From positions 1 through 64,000 of the forward strand of contig CANOLV010000007.1 in NCBI GenBank assembly GCA_947567425.1: a stretch of 64,000 bases of DNA, in the 5' to 3' direction. Of the stretch, positions 33,001 through 42,262 are shown in pieces. This stretch comes from an uncultured Porphyromonadaceae bacterium. Lineage in GTDB: Bacteria; Bacteroidota; Bacteroidia; Bacteroidales; Muribaculaceae. Each line of letters starts with the position of its first letter. The stretch's first letter is position 1. The position numbers and the translations under genes were made by a program. The notes under the pieces are model-generated. The model saw only the letters and a list, made by a program, of their open reading frames with translations. It was not told the origin of the DNA and ran no database searches.

Positions 33001-36000
33001 GACGCCTGCTTAATCCTGAAAAGCGATGGGGAGGCATCATGCGCAAGATCGACAATACCAATTTTGACCAGGCCAATATCGAATACGTGCAATTTTGGCT
33101 TTTGAATCCGTTTCTTGATCCTGACAATCCTAATCTCGAAGGGGGAGATCTCTATCTTAATTTCGGAGAGGTGAGTGAAGATATTCTTAAGGATGGTCTG
33201 AAGTCGTATGAAAACGGTATACCGTATGACGGCAATGATTCTTATCTGCAGGAGACGGTATGGGGCCGTGTGTCGTCGCAAAACTCGCTGACTTATGCGT
33301 TTGACAATAATACGGGATCGCGACTGGTACAGGATGTCGGTCTGGACGGCCTTAAGAACGATGAGGAATTTATATTCTCTTCTTATGGGAATTATCTGGA
33401 TCAGTTGCGCCAGAAATTGTCGCCGGCGGCGATCGATGATATGCAACGCGACCAGTTCTCCCCGTTCAACGACCCGGCGGGCGACAATTACCATTTTTAC
33501 CGAGGCCGCGATTATGACGAAGAACGTCTGTCGATTCTTGACCGATATAAGCACTACAATGGTGTCGAGGGCAACTCGCTGTCGCCGGAGGATGCGCCGG
33601 ATCCGCTATATCAGTCGGCTAAGACAGGCCCTGATGTGGAGGATATCAACCAGGACAACACGCTTAACGAATACGAGCGGTACTATCAGTACAAGGTGTC
33701 GATTCGTCCGGAGGACCTCGTGGTCGGTCGGAATTATGTGACGGACAAGCAGGTGTCGATAGTGCCGACCCGCGATGGTGGACGTCAGGAAGTGGAGTGG
33801 TATCAGTTTAAGATTCCATTGACCGACTATGAGCGCAAGGTCGGTTCCATATCGGACTTTTCCACCATCCGGTTTGCCAGAATGTTTATGACCGGATTTA
33901 AAGAGGTGACACATCTGCGTTTTGCCACCCTTGAACTCGTTCGCGGTGAGTGGCGTCCTTACGCTTTCAATCTCAACAACCGTGGCGATGAACCAGCCGA
34001 AGGAGAACTTGATATATCGGTGGTGAATATCGAGGAGAATGCCGGGCGTGAGCCTGTCAACTATGTTCTTCCTCCGGGTGTGAGCCGTATAGTCGATCCG
34101 GGGCAGTCGCAGATCACGCAGCTTAACGAGCAGTCTATGTCGTTGAAAGTGGTGGATCTGGATGCCGGAGATGCACGAGGTGTCTACCGTAATACTTCCC
34201 TTGACCTGCGCAACTATAAGCGGTTGCAGATGTGGGTGCATGCCGAAAGTCTGATCGACGATGTCACTAATCTTCGTTCAGGCGAGCTGTCGCTGTTTAT
34301 CCGTCTGGGTACAGATATAAAGAACAATTATTATGAATATGAGATACCGCTCACTTTGACTCCCCATGGAAAGTATGACAGGGAGTCGTCGCAGGCCCGT
34401 TATCAAGTGTGGCCCGAGGCCAACCGTCTGGACTTTGCGCTTCAGAATCTTGTATCGCTGAAGAAGGAGCGTAATGTCGAACGCCATAAGCAGGGCAGCG
34501 GCGTAAGTTTCACCACTGTATTTACCGGACGAGACCCCGACAATGAGCAGAACCGGATGTCGGTGCTCGGTAATCCATCGTTGAGCGATGTGCGTGTCAT
34601 GCTCATAGGAGTGCGTAATAATGCCTCGTCAAAACGTGATGGTATTATATGGGTGAATGAACTGAAAGTGACAGACTTTGATGAGAGTGGCGGATGGGCG
34701 GCGAAAGCCAATGTCAATCTCAACATGTCAGACGTGGCGACTTTTAACTTTGGCGGCCATGTCGAGACGGCCGGTTTCGGAGGTGTTGATCAGGCTTTGA
34801 ACAGCCGTCGTATGGACGATTACAAACAGTTTAATTTTGCCGTTCAGGCCGATTTGGGCCGGTTGATTCCGGAGAAAGCGAAACTGCGGGCCCCCGTCTA
34901 TTACTCTTATTCTACCGAGACTACCACTCCGAAGTATAATCCATTGGATCAGGACGTCTTGCTGAAAGATGCGCTCGACGAAGCGGTCAATAAGCAGGAG
35001 CGCGATTCGATAGTGAACTATTCGGTGGAGCGTACCACTGTGAAGAGTTTCAGTATATCCGGACTTCGGTTCAATATCCAGAGCGAGAATCCGATGCCTT
35101 GGGATCCGGCCAACTTTACCTTCAACTTCTCATTTAACAAGCGCCATAAGAACGACCCGAACACGGAGTATGAGAACACTAACGACTACCGTGGATCGTT
35201 TCAATACTCCTGGTCGCCATACGTGAAGGGAATCAAGCCGTTCGGATGGTGGAAAAATAAGTCCAAGCATACTAAATTCTTCCGTGAATGGGAGCTTAAC
35301 TATCTGCCGTCCAATATATCGTTCCTGACCACTATGTCGCGATATTATTATGAACAGCAGACCCGAAGCGAGGTGGATCAGATGTTTCAGTTGCCGGTGT
35401 CGGTGTCAAAAAATTTCTTGTGGGACCGACAGCTCAATGTGTCATGGAACCTTACTAAGTCGCTGTCGTTGTCGTTTACCTCCAATACTTCGGCAAGAAT
35501 CGAGGAGCCGATAGGTGCGGTCAACAAGCGCCTATTCCCCGACGAGTACAAGGCATGGAAGGATACGGTGCTCAAAAGCATATTGCATTTAGGTACGCCA
35601 TGGTCCTACAATCAGAATTTTGTGGCCACTTACCGTGCCCCGTTCAATCAGATTCCGGTGCTCGACTTCTTGTCGGGCAATGTCAGCTACAACGCCACAT
35701 ATCAGTGGGATAGGGGCGCGGAGATGGAAGATGTGGAAATCGGCAATACTATCCGGAATCAGGCTTCATGGAATATGGACGGACGTGTGAACCTTGAAAG
35801 CCTGTATAATAAGTCCGGCTATCTTAAGAAGATTAATCAGAGGTTTGGCAATTCGCGGAGAAATACGACTCCCAGAAAGGCGAAGAAGTTTGAACGTACA
35901 TATAAATTGCTTTCCGATACGACATTGTTGATAAAGCATAATCTGCGTAACCAGAAAGTCAAGGTCACTGCCACTACTCCTGACGGAAAACCATTTGCGG

Positions 36001-37535
36001 TCAGGACGCGGGTGAAGGATCCGAATACGGTCGAGGTGCTGAACCGGGGAAGTGAGAATCTGAAATTTGTGGTTACGGAAATATTGAAGGACGATAAATC
36101 GGTATGGAAGGAGATCGGCGAACATGCCACCCGCTTCGCCATGTCGCTCCGAAGCATAAGCGTGCGTTACCGGACATCCCATTCATTGTCGGTGCCATTG
36201 TTCTCGCCTAATATCGGAGATGCATTCGGCCAGACAAGGAGTTTTGGTCCGCTCGCGCCCGGCCTTGATTTTGCCTTCGGATTCGTCGACGACAGTTATG
36301 TCACTAAAGCAAAGGAGCGCGGATGGCTTATTCTTGATGAGTCGCAGACCTCTCCGGCTATATGGTCAAGGACCAACGAAGTGAACATCGAGTTTGATCT
36401 TGAGCCTGTCCGTGGCCTTAAGATAAAGCTTACTAATAACCGGACCGACAACCGTTCGAGCCAGATGCAGTTCATGTACGACAATATGCCGACATCTCTA
36501 TCTGGAAGTTACACGAAAACCCATGTGGCTATAAAGACCGCTTTGCGTTCGTCGAAGGCCGAGACCGGCTATCAAAGTGATGCGTTTGACCAGTTCATCG
36601 CCAATATACCGGTGGTTGCCTCCAGAATTGAGTCGCAGTATTCCGGCCTTAAATATCCGTCGACCGGATTTATGAAGGACAATCCCAATGCCGGACATTC
36701 ATTTGATCCGAAATTGTGCGGTGTCAACACGGCGGGAAGCGATGTTCTCATACCTGCATTCCTTGCGGCATATAGCGGTATGGATGCAAAGAAGATTTAT
36801 CTGACGCCGTTCCCGTCGCTGCTTGATGTGCTGCCTAACTGGCGAATCACATACGACGGCCTTACCAAGATAGGTGCTATTGGAAATCATTTTAAAAATA
36901 TCACTTTATCCCATGCTTATCAGTGTACATATACTGTAGGCTCGTATTCATCGTATCTGAACTGGATACAGGTGGACGGCAATAAAGGATTTGTCCAGAA
37001 TGAACTGACGGGCGATCCTATGCCATCGTCGCCTTACAATATATCCTCGGTGTCGATCAATGAGAAATTCGCTCCTCTGTTCGGAGTGTCGGTTACTTTG
37101 AAGAATGATTTGAAAGTCAGCGCAGAGTATCGCGACGGACGCACGTTGACTTTAAATGCCGGAGCCGGACAGGTGGTGGAGGCACAGACCCGCAATGTCA
37201 CTATCGGACTCGGATATAAGATCGTAGGCTTTAATACTGTGCTTAAAATGCGTGGTTCAGGCAAGGGAATAAGCAACGACTTGACTGTAAATGCCGACTT
37301 CTCTTATCAGCAGAATCAGGCGTTGATACGCCGAATTGAAAGCAATTATACTCAGGCCACGTCCGGGACAAGGACTGTAAGTTTCAACGTCTCGGCTAAT
37401 TATGTGATGAGCAAGCGAGTGACAATCTCGGCTTTCTTCGACCATCAGGTCAATACTCCGTTGATATCGTCGAATGCATATCCGACGAGCAACAGCGCAT
37501 ACGGCATAACGTTTAACTTGTCGTTGGCGAGGTAG
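30084..37535 (+). CDS. sprA: T9SS outer-membrane translocon protein SprA (Sov)
   Basis: A ~2483-residue outer-membrane protein, the giant translocation pore of the type IX secretion system. I choose the ATG at 30084 (MDRFRRVIYIGFCLF), which gives a good signal peptide; an upstream GTG at 30066 adds six residues. After a Pro-rich segment (YIDPTILPPPPPSNDVPAIG) come the SprA_N-type domains and a very large barrel rich in aromatic and Asn residues: QGSVQIQAGVKSNKTDNPA, SSYVDDFESTQTGIDLRSPY, NINFDLEPVRGLK-like strands, and the terminal strand AYGITFNLSLAR. Known SprA is a 36-strand barrel through which cargo with C-terminal sorting domains exits. Other core T9SS genes (porK-N, porV, porU) are not in the window, but at least two cargo-like proteins are. 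Confidence 0.95.
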   Translation: MDRFRRVIYIGFCLFVGIILAVVSANTFFARAQYIDPTILPPPPPSNDVPAIGMPAVDSAGLPNLTPTVPPTYEALAQSELAGDLATPSNIKTEVEYDYESGCYIVRTKVGDYEIATPFMLTPEQYNDIELRRSMQAYFNRRNSELVAGVKDKQPFDVLDMNFAIGPLEKIFGPGGVQLQTQGSVQIQAGVKSNKTDNPAIALQARRKTFFDFDQKIQATVNASVGNRMKFAMTYNTDATFDFDSKNIKLAYEGEEDDIVKSIEAGNVSMTTGSSLIRGSTALFGIKTQLQFGKLTATALVSQQNSQSQSVSTKGGVQTTQFTINADEYDQNRHYFLGHFFRDNYDSFASKLPYVGSGVQITRIEVWVTNKSGNYNQSRNIAAFMDLGENKVLANDYWVTNPAVSNTANASNNLLSVIKTEYPEARNINAITQVLEPLQAYGIEGGRDYEKVESARLLQPSEYILNPTLGYISIKSALNSDEVLAVAYEYTYHGQVFQVGEFSSDITSTEQSLYVKMLKSTTVAPRLPAWKLMMKNVYSLGAYQVQKANFKFNIKYLSDTTGTKINYLPVPGLSDKPLLQVMNLDRIDYNESPNPDGFFDFIEGYTILSSTGKVIFPVVEPFGSHLASEIADPVLAKQYVYQELYDSTIVVARQFADKNKFILTGEYQASSGAQIRLNAMNVPRGSVVVMAGGVRLIENSDYTVDYSMGVVTITNQSIIDSGQSISVSLENQSMFSTQRKTLLGLDLNYKFNKDFNIGGTIMHFSEKALTEKVNIGDEVINNTMWGLNMSYRSQFMWLTNLLNKIPTVNASQPSSISVQAEFAQLVPHHQRTGSSSGSSYVDDFESTQTGIDLRSPYAWTLASTPYEGGNNALFPEAQLSNNVDYGKNRALLSWYYIDRLFTQRNSSLCPGYLSSDLKQQSNPYVREITSSEIFPNRELAYGESDIIQTLNLSFYPTERGPYNLDATDIDASGRLLNPEKRWGGIMRKIDNTNFDQANIEYVQFWLLNPFLDPDNPNLEGGDLYLNFGEVSEDILKDGLKSYENGIPYDGNDSYLQETVWGRVSSQNSLTYAFDNNTGSRLVQDVGLDGLKNDEEFIFSSYGNYLDQLRQKLSPAAIDDMQRDQFSPFNDPAGDNYHFYRGRDYDEERLSILDRYKHYNGVEGNSLSPEDAPDPLYQSAKTGPDVEDINQDNTLNEYERYYQYKVSIRPEDLVVGRNYVTDKQVSIVPTRDGGRQEVEWYQFKIPLTDYERKVGSISDFSTIRFARMFMTGFKEVTHLRFATLELVRGEWRPYAFNLNNRGDEPAEGELDISVVNIEENAGREPVNYVLPPGVSRIVDPGQSQITQLNEQSMSLKVVDLDAGDARGVYRNTSLDLRNYKRLQMWVHAESLIDDVTNLRSGELSLFIRLGTDIKNNYYEYEIPLTLTPHGKYDRESSQARYQVWPEANRLDFALQNLVSLKKERNVERHKQGSGVSFTTVFTGRDPDNEQNRMSVLGNPSLSDVRVMLIGVRNNASSKRDGIIWVNELKVTDFDESGGWAAKANVNLNMSDVATFNFGGHVETAGFGGVDQALNSRRMDDYKQFNFAVQADLGRLIPEKAKLRAPVYYSYSTETTTPKYNPLDQDVLLKDALDEAVNKQERDSIVNYSVERTTVKSFSISGLRFNIQSENPMPWDPANFTFNFSFNKRHKNDPNTEYENTNDYRGSFQYSWSPYVKGIKPFGWWKNKSKHTKFFREWELNYLPSNISFLTTMSRYYYEQQTRSEVDQMFQLPVSVSKNFLWDRQLNVSWNLTKSLSLSFTSNTSARIEEPIGAVNKRLFPDEYKAWKDTVLKSILHLGTPWSYNQNFVATYRAPFNQIPVLDFLSGNVSYNATYQWDRGAEMEDVEIGNTIRNQASWNMDGRVNLESLYNKSGYLKKINQRFGNSRRNTTPRKAKKFERTYKLLSDTTLLIKHNLRNQKVKVTATTPDGKPFAVRTRVKDPNTVEVLNRGSENLKFVVTEILKDDKSVWKEIGEHATRFAMSLRSISVRYRTSHSLSVPLFSPNIGDAFGQTRSFGPLAPGLDFAFGFVDDSYVTKAKERGWLILDESQTSPAIWSRTNEVNIEFDLEPVRGLKIKLTNNRTDNRSSQMQFMYDNMPTSLSGSYTKTHVAIKTALRSSKAETGYQSDAFDQFIANIPVVASRIESQYSGLKYPSTGFMKDNPNAGHSFDPKLCGVNTAGSDVLIPAFLAAYSGMDAKKIYLTPFPSLLDVLPNWRITYDGLTKIGAIGNHFKNITLSHAYQCTYTVGSYSSYLNWIQVDGNKGFVQNELTGDPMPSSPYNISSVSINEKFAPLFGVSVTLKNDLKVSAEYRDGRTLTLNAGAGQVVEAQTRNVTIGLGYKIVGFNTVLKMRGSGKGISNDLTVNADFSYQQNQALIRRIESNYTQATSGTRTVSFNVSANYVMSKRVTISAFFDHQVNTPLISSNAYPTSNSAYGITFNLSLAR

Positions 37536-37563
37536 CATTAATTTTTATACTGTATATCTGATT

Positions 37564-38571
37564 ATGGTAGATCCATTGTATTGCGCGGCTTCCGACCGCT
37601 ACGACTCCGGAATGAAATATGAGAGGTGCGGCAGAAGCGGCATACTGCTTCCCCGCATATCGTTGGGCCTTTGGCAGAATTTTGGCGATGTAAAGCCACT
37701 GGCTTTAAGCCGTGATATGCTGCATTATGCATTTGACCACGGCATCTGCTCGTTTGATCTTGCGAATAATTACGGTCCTTCCTACGGCTCGGCTGAAGAG
37801 ACGTTCGGACAAGTATTCCGAAAATCACTGCGTCCTTACCGCGATGAAATGTTCATCGCCACGAAAGCTGGCTACGACATGTGGCCCGGCCCATACGGCA
37901 ACTGGGGGTCGAGAAAGTATCTGATGTCCTCGCTTGACCAAAGCCTGTCGAGGATGGGACTGGACTATGTAGATGTGTTTTATAGCCATCGCTACGATCC
38001 TGAAACCCCTCTGGAGGAGACGCTGCAGGCTCTTGTCGACATAGTGCGCCAAGGGAAATCGTTGTATGTGGGTATATCCAGATGGCCCATGGAGGCGGCC
38101 GCCTTTGCCTACGAATATCTGCGCAGGCATGACACGCCGTGTCTGTTGTATCAGGGACGGATAAATATGCTGGACAGAGAGCCGGTGGAGTCGGGCATAC
38201 TGCGGCAGGCTTCGGATAATGGAGCCGGATTTGTGGCATTCTCGCCGTTGGCTCAGGGATTGTTGACAAACCGCTATCTCGGAGGTATCCCGGATGATTC
38301 GCGTGCGGCGCTTAACAAGTTCTTGAAATCAGACTCGATAACTGACGCGCTTGTGAAGAAGATAAATGCGCTGAACGATATGGCGCTTTCGCGTTCGCAG
38401 ACATTGGCTCAGATGGCATTGGCGTGGGTGCTCCATCATAAGGAGGTGACTTCCGTCATTGTAGGGTGCAGTTCGGTGAAGCAGCTTTCTGATTCTATAG
38501 GTTGTCTGGACAATCCGGAATTCACGCCGGAAGAACTTGGCATGATTGACAGGTTAACCAACGGTTGCTGA
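37564..38571 (+). CDS. Aldo/keto reductase, YghZ-like
   Basis: A 335-residue NADPH-dependent TIM-barrel oxidoreductase closest to the L-glyceraldehyde-3-phosphate reductase (YghZ/GpR) group. Active-site residues of the family are visible: Asp in SFDLANNYGPSYG with the adjacent Tyr, Lys in FIATKAGYDMWPGP, and His in VFYSHRYDPE. The N-terminus MVDPLYCAASDRYDSGMKYE and the RCGRSGILLPRISLGLWQNF segment match this group, so I keep the start at 37564. It follows sprA by 28 bases but is probably unrelated in function. Physiological role: detoxification or reduction of small aldehydes (inference). Confidence 0.9.
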   Translation: MVDPLYCAASDRYDSGMKYERCGRSGILLPRISLGLWQNFGDVKPLALSRDMLHYAFDHGICSFDLANNYGPSYGSAEETFGQVFRKSLRPYRDEMFIATKAGYDMWPGPYGNWGSRKYLMSSLDQSLSRMGLDYVDVFYSHRYDPETPLEETLQALVDIVRQGKSLYVGISRWPMEAAAFAYEYLRRHDTPCLLYQGRINMLDREPVESGILRQASDNGAGFVAFSPLAQGLLTNRYLGGIPDDSRAALNKFLKSDSITDALVKKINALNDMALSRSQTLAQMALAWVLHHKEVTSVIVGCSSVKQLSDSIGCLDNPEFTPEELGMIDRLTNGC

Positions 38572-38573
38572 CA

Positions 38574-39119
38574 CTATTTGACCACTTTGTAGCCGAGCAG
38601 ACCGTCGCGTAAGGTATAGGTGCGGGTCGACCCGGTTCTTGAACGGGAATATGCTTTGGCCGATGCCGGAATTTTCTTCACTTTGCCGTCGTCAAACTCT
38701 ACTACCAGATAGTAGCTGTAGGTGTATTCTCCGGTAGACACCATACGGTTGCGTCCTACCCGGCGGTATTTCTGCCTTTTGTCCTTGATTTTCTCAATGA
38801 CTACGGCATTTTCCTTATGCTCAGAGGCTGGATCGGAAAACCAATAATTGCATCCGAGCAGCGAGAAGTATGACAGTGTGCCCGCTACTGCAAGCGAGCA
38901 CACTGTGTTTAACCATTTACTTTGGCTTTTTGTCAAGAACCGGCTGAACTTTGAAATCAAAGGCGACATGAATGTTGCCATCATCAAGGCGGCGCCCACC
39001 GGTAGCCACCAGTCTATGATAGTGCGTTCATAAAGCACGTAGCCAAACACGGAAAGCAATAAGCATCCCAACAGGACGGTGATTCTTAATGTGTAGTCTA
39101 TGCCTCGGGCCAAATTCAT
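38574..39119 (-). CDS. Membrane protein of unknown function
   Basis: A 181-residue membrane protein with three predicted helices (about 12-30, 35-50 and 68-90) and a C-terminal soluble domain (about 95-181) rich in charged residues, KIKDKRQKYRRVGRNR then YSYYLVVEFDDGKVKKI. The soluble part resembles the small beta domain of DUF3592-type proteins but I cannot confirm it. It is 17 bases downstream of the hexuronate transporter gene on the same strand, and its stop codon is 2 bases from the convergent aldo/keto reductase, leaving no room for a separate terminator. Confidence 0.7.
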   Translation of the reverse strand: MNLARGIDYTLRITVLLGCLLLSVFGYVLYERTIIDWWLPVGAALMMATFMSPLISKFSRFLTKSQSKWLNTVCSLAVAGTLSYFSLLGCNYWFSDPASEHKENAVVIEKIKDKRQKYRRVGRNRMVSTGEYTYSYYLVVEFDDGKVKKIPASAKAYSRSRTGSTRTYTLRDGLLGYKVVK

Positions 39120-39136
39120 AGTTGGGTATCTATTGA

Positions 39137-40594
39137 TTATGCGACTGCAATCTTTTTATACTTAGGAACGAGGATTTTCATCACTGACCATGCTATAAGG
39201 TATGCCACCGCACACAGGCAGAATATTATCATATATCCTGCAGGCTTACCTTCAAATCCGAAGAATGTAAAGTCCGAGCCTTTGTTGGCGGCATAGTCGA
39301 AGAGTATGCCTGAGCCTTGATTGATGGCATACGAACTGATGCCTCCGGCCATCGTGCCGATACCGGTGATCGTCGCCACTGTAGACGTGGGGAACATGTC
39401 GCCGATGGTGGAATAAAGGTTGGCGGACCAAGCTTGATGTCCGGCTCCGGCAAGCCCGATTATTATGGCCGGCCACCACGCGGAATACACGCCTAATGGC
39501 TGAGCGAACAGGGCCAATGTAGGCAATAGGGCGAATATGAACATGGCGCGCATACGTCCGGCATACGGATTGAGATGGCAATTTTCAATGAAAAGTTTCG
39601 GCACGTAGCCTCCGTATATCGACAGTACGGTGACGATCAGATATAGAGTGAATATCAGAAGCTGTCCCATCGAAGTATATGAGGCATAGCCATATTGGTC
39701 GGAGAAGTAGGCCGGTGCCCAAAACAGAAAGAACCACCATACGCCGTCGGTAAAGAACTTACCGGATATGAACGCCCAAGTCTGGCGGTAGGTAAAGCAT
39801 TTCAGAAAGGGAATGGTATTGTTCTCCTCGGCCTTTTTTTCGGTGGAACTTTCGCCCTTTTCGTCCTGCTGGATGTAGGCAAGTTCGGCTTTGTTGACAA
39901 AGCGCGAGTCTTCGGGTTTGCTGTACATGAATACCCAGAAGAACATCCATACGAATCCGAGTGCACCGATTATTATGAATGCCATCTCCCATCCGAAGTA
40001 CTTTGCGAGAATAGGAATGCAGAGCGGCGATGCGAGTGCTCCGATTGATGCTCCGGCGTTGAAGATGGATGTGGCGAAGGCGCGGTCCATCTTAGGGAAG
40101 TATTGGGCCGTGACTTTAATGGCGGCGGGGAAGTTGCCTGCCTCGCCGAGGGCGAGCAGGGCTCTGCATCCAAGAAACAACCATACGCTCAAGCTGGCGA
40201 TAGCGAGAGCCATAGCTGATCCTGATTCTACGGCATATAGCGCTTCTACTGAATCCAGCCCTTCCACATTCATAGTGATCCATCCGCAGGATGCATGCAG
40301 GCATGCTGCAATCGACCAGATGAATATAGCCCACAGATAACCTTTTTTCGACCCCATCCAGTCGATAAACTTTCCGGCAAACAGGCTCACGGCGGCATAG
40401 AAAAGCGAGAAGAAGCCTGTAATGGTGCCGTAGTCCGAGTCGGTCCAGTGAAATTCGGGAGCGATGAAGTCCTTCCATGTAAGCGACAGTACCTGTCGGT
40501 CCATATAATTGACAAAAGTGGCGAAGAAAAGCAGCGAGCAGATGGCCCAGCGCCAGTTGGTCATTTTTAGTGATGATGTATTCTCAATAGCCAT
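39137..40594 (-). CDS. Hexuronate MFS transporter, ExuT-like
   Basis: A 485-residue major facilitator with ~12 membrane helices. Helix 1 region WAICSLLFFATFVNYMDRQV and the FWGCRALLALGEAGNFPAAI-type segment (here CRALLALGEAGNFPAAIKVT) are characteristic of the anion:cation symporter/ExuT group. A hydrophilic loop of ~40 residues (EKGESSTEKKAEENN) separates the two halves. Gene context is decisive: it follows uxaC by only 6 bases, so it most likely imports glucuronate or galacturonate. Confidence 0.88.
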   Translation of the reverse strand: MAIENTSSLKMTNWRWAICSLLFFATFVNYMDRQVLSLTWKDFIAPEFHWTDSDYGTITGFFSLFYAAVSLFAGKFIDWMGSKKGYLWAIFIWSIAACLHASCGWITMNVEGLDSVEALYAVESGSAMALAIASLSVWLFLGCRALLALGEAGNFPAAIKVTAQYFPKMDRAFATSIFNAGASIGALASPLCIPILAKYFGWEMAFIIIGALGFVWMFFWVFMYSKPEDSRFVNKAELAYIQQDEKGESSTEKKAEENNTIPFLKCFTYRQTWAFISGKFFTDGVWWFFLFWAPAYFSDQYGYASYTSMGQLLIFTLYLIVTVLSIYGGYVPKLFIENCHLNPYAGRMRAMFIFALLPTLALFAQPLGVYSAWWPAIIIGLAGAGHQAWSANLYSTIGDMFPTSTVATITGIGTMAGGISSYAINQGSGILFDYAANKGSDFTFFGFEGKPAGYMIIFCLCAVAYLIAWSVMKILVPKYKKIAVA

Positions 40595-40600
40595 GGTCTG

Positions 40601-42016
40601 TTAGAATTTAAAATAATTCTTAGCATTATTGTAGCAGATGTCCTCGATCATTTGATTGATTCGGGTCTCTTCATGGCCGGAATAGGGCATTTCACCGTTC
40701 TCTATGTCATTGCCGACAAGGTTGCACAGAGTGCGGCGGAAATATTCATGGCGCGGGTATGACAGGAATGACCGGGAGTCGGTAAGCATACCGACGAATC
40801 GACTCAGCAGTCCTTGCATGGACAGGGCATTCATCTGATTCTCCATGCCATACTTCTGGTCAAGGAACCACCATCCGGATCCGAACTGCATCTTTCCGGC
40901 TACGGAACCGTCCTGGAAATTGCCTATCATAGTAGCTACCATAGTGTTGGCGGCGGGATTCAGATTGTAGATTATGGTTTTGGCCAGTTTGTTTTTGGTG
41001 TTCAGACGGTCAAACAGGCGGGCCATGGTAAATGCGGTGTTGAACTCACCTACGGAGTCAAAGCCGGTATCGGGACCCAAAATGTCAAACATTTTGGTGT
41101 TATTGTTTCTTATTGCGCCATAATGGAACTGCTGTGTCCAGCCTGCATCGCTGTCCATCTCTCCAAACACCATAAGCATCGCGCTTTTAAATTTCGCAAT
41201 TTCGATGTCGTTCAGCCGGTGGCCTCCGTATACTTTGTTGAATATGTCGCGTATTTCAGTCTCGGTATAGTCGTCGGCATGAAATTCGCACAGACCATGG
41301 TCGCTCAGGCGACATCCGTTCTGAGCGAAAAAGTCGTGGCGCGACTGCAGCGCATCGATCATGTCGTCAAAGCTGTTGATGTCCATATCGGCCGCTTGTG
41401 CCAGACGTTCGATATACGCGCGGTATTCTTCAGGATTCTCGACTGCCATGGCTTTGTCAGGACGCCAGGTCGGGAGCATTTTGACCTCAAATCCTGATTC
41501 GCGCACTTGACGGTGATATTCAAGTGAATCTACGGGGTCGTCAGTGGTGCATACTGTCTCGACATTGTAGCGTCGCATCAGACCTCTTGCCGTCATGGTT
41601 GGATCGTTTTGGAGCAGGTCGTTGCATTCATCGAATATCTCCTTTGCTGTCGAGGGGTTAAGCAACTTTTTTATTCCGAAAGCAGTGCGCAGTTCAAGGT
41701 GGGTCCAGTGGTACAGCGGATTGCGCATGGTGTATGGTACGGTTTCGGCCCATTTCTGGAATTTTTCCCAATCAGAGGTTTCTGAACCTGTAATGAAGCG
41801 TTCGTCGATGCCGTTTGTGCGCATAGCACGCCACTTATAGTGGTCGCCACCGAGCCATATCTCTGTTATTGACTTGAATTTATGATCGTCAGCCACCATT
41901 TTGGGGCTGAGGTGGCAGTGATAGTCGATAATCGGCATTTTTGCCGCATGTTCATGATATAGTTTCTGCGCCGTCTGTGTCTGAAGCAGAAAGTTTTCAT
42001 CCATAAAAGTCTTCAT
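40601..42016 (-). CDS. uxaC: Glucuronate (uronate) isomerase
   Basis: A 471-residue amidohydrolase-fold enzyme isomerising D-glucuronate to D-fructuronate and D-galacturonate to D-tagaturonate. Starts MKTFMDENFLLQTQTAQKLY; the metal-site motif IIDYHCHLSPKM is at residues ~31-42 and the conserved RGLMRRYNVETVCTTDDPVD at ~140-160. Full length. First gene of the uxaC-exuT operon. The next enzymes of hexuronate breakdown (uxaB/uxuB, uxaA/uxuA, kdgK, eda) are not in the window. Confidence 0.96.
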   Translation of the reverse strand: MKTFMDENFLLQTQTAQKLYHEHAAKMPIIDYHCHLSPKMVADDHKFKSITEIWLGGDHYKWRAMRTNGIDERFITGSETSDWEKFQKWAETVPYTMRNPLYHWTHLELRTAFGIKKLLNPSTAKEIFDECNDLLQNDPTMTARGLMRRYNVETVCTTDDPVDSLEYHRQVRESGFEVKMLPTWRPDKAMAVENPEEYRAYIERLAQAADMDINSFDDMIDALQSRHDFFAQNGCRLSDHGLCEFHADDYTETEIRDIFNKVYGGHRLNDIEIAKFKSAMLMVFGEMDSDAGWTQQFHYGAIRNNNTKMFDILGPDTGFDSVGEFNTAFTMARLFDRLNTKNKLAKTIIYNLNPAANTMVATMIGNFQDGSVAGKMQFGSGWWFLDQKYGMENQMNALSMQGLLSRFVGMLTDSRSFLSYPRHEYFRRTLCNLVGNDIENGEMPYSGHEETRINQMIEDICYNNAKNYFKF

Positions 42017-42061
42017 CGTTTCTGTGTCTGTAGGTTAATATCGTTCGTTAAAGTTAAGATG

Positions 42062-42069
42062 CAAAGGTA
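42062..42069 (-). promoter_or_regulatory. Predicted -7 element of the uxaC operon
   Basis: Minus strand TACCTTTG, an exact TANNTTTG match 45 bases before the uxaC start. No clear TTTG at the -33 position, as often seen for regulated promoters. Confidence 0.45.
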
Positions 42070-42165
42070 ATAATATTTTTAGTGTTAAAATACACTTGGA
42101 GGACTGTTATAAAACAGATTCACATAGATTAAGAATGTATATGAGAAAAAACATTGTCAAGGATG

Positions 42166-42206
42166 AAAAAGAGCAACCGGTGCTTGGTTCTGCGCCCGGT
42201 TGCTCT
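42166..42206 (-). terminator. Terminator of the malate dehydrogenase gene
   Basis: AGAGCAACCGG (42170-42180) pairs with CCGGTTGCTCT (42196-42206), 11 bp perfect; on the minus strand it is followed by TTTTT. It lies 57 bases past the mdh stop. Confidence 0.85.
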
Positions 42207-42262
42207 AAAGTGTGTTGATTATATCGTATGTCGTTTCCGGCAATAGCCGGGGTATGTGCATG

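Noticed and set aside
32721-33554. Antisense open frame of 277 codons within sprA
   Set aside because: Shadow of the sprA codon pattern; Arg/Ile/Val-rich with no recognisable motif.
42017-42262. Possible operator made of three GTTAA copies (42034-42057) in the uxaC leader
   Set aside because: The element is only 5 bases long in an AT-rich leader; too weak to report as a site.
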